This document shows positions 63,985-64,000 of a stretch of DNA of 64,000 nucleotides, piece by piece. Positions within the stretch are counted from its first letter, which is position 1, and each line of letters begins with the position of its first letter. Source of the stretch: Chlamydiota bacterium (GTDB taxonomy: Bacteria; Actinomycetota; Thermoleophilia; Solirubrobacterales; Solirubrobacteraceae); assembly GCA_903970125.1 (NCBI GenBank), contig CAJCHW010000154.1, positions 1 to 64,000 of the forward strand, written 5' to 3'. The translations under genes were made by a program, and so were the position numbers. The notes beneath the pieces are model-generated. The model was not told the DNA's origin, did not search any database, and saw nothing but the letters and a program-made list of their open reading frames with translations.

Positions 63985-64000
63985 GCTCCTGTAATGCGCG

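Overview
The window is high-GC DNA with dense, often overlapping genes and frequent GTG starts. The gene families fit an actinobacterium, most likely class Thermoleophilia (Solirubrobacterales-like). Reasons: GatCAB, HDOD-LuxR, NHL/RCC1 secreted proteins, a c-di-AMP riboswitch ahead of a peptidoglycan hydrolase, and an IS481-type transposase. The taxonomic call is inference from gene content; no rRNA gene is present.

Positions 1-5,735 are accessory DNA. After the start of an amino-acid permease come an integrase remnant, a truncated transposase, a HEPN/MNT pair with a frameshift, a NERD-domain membrane protein and a complete hipBA toxin-antitoxin operon. hipBA has three operator-like palindromes whose centres are exactly 49 bp apart. 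A 23-bp sequence overlapping the 3' end of tRNA-Gly(GCC) and its terminator occurs at 490-512 and again at 5645-5667, so the block between looks like a degenerate integrated element.

Positions 5,774-19,404 hold DNA uptake/processing and envelope genes. They include dprA-comM, an NlpC/P60 peptidoglycan hydrolase under a c-di-AMP riboswitch, a secreted GH79-like glycosidase and a twelve-NHL-repeat lipoprotein. A PAS-PAS-GGDEF protein, xseAB, two small exported or membrane proteins, tRNA-Cys and tRNA-Val follow. XseA lacks residues normally conserved in the family.

Positions 19,405-25,000 lie next to tRNA-Val. There is a gene-free stretch with an 11-bp inverted repeat and helically phased CGGAC repeats, then a giant secreted RCC1-propeller protein (about 1,612 aa) with unusual codon choice. 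This may be another acquired segment.

Positions 25,002-64,000 are a housekeeping block: an MDR oxidoreductase, a PfkB kinase, an SDR, thrS, infC, rpmI-rplT and pheST, the last running by overlapping starts and stops into argCJBD, then argG. A convergent secreted phosphoesterase gene separates infC from rpmI. After argG come a coiled-coil protein, dnaE, nfo, gltX, an HDOD-LuxR regulator, an Rrf2 regulator beside cysK-cysE, pcrA, folD, two membrane proteins, gatCAB and two small membrane proteins. Translation (four tRNA synthetase genes, IF3, L35, L20, GatCAB), arginine and cysteine synthesis, replication and repair are thus interleaved in long co-directional runs. GltX and GatCAB together suggest the indirect route to Gln-tRNA.

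No CRISPR array, rRNA or intact integrase was seen.
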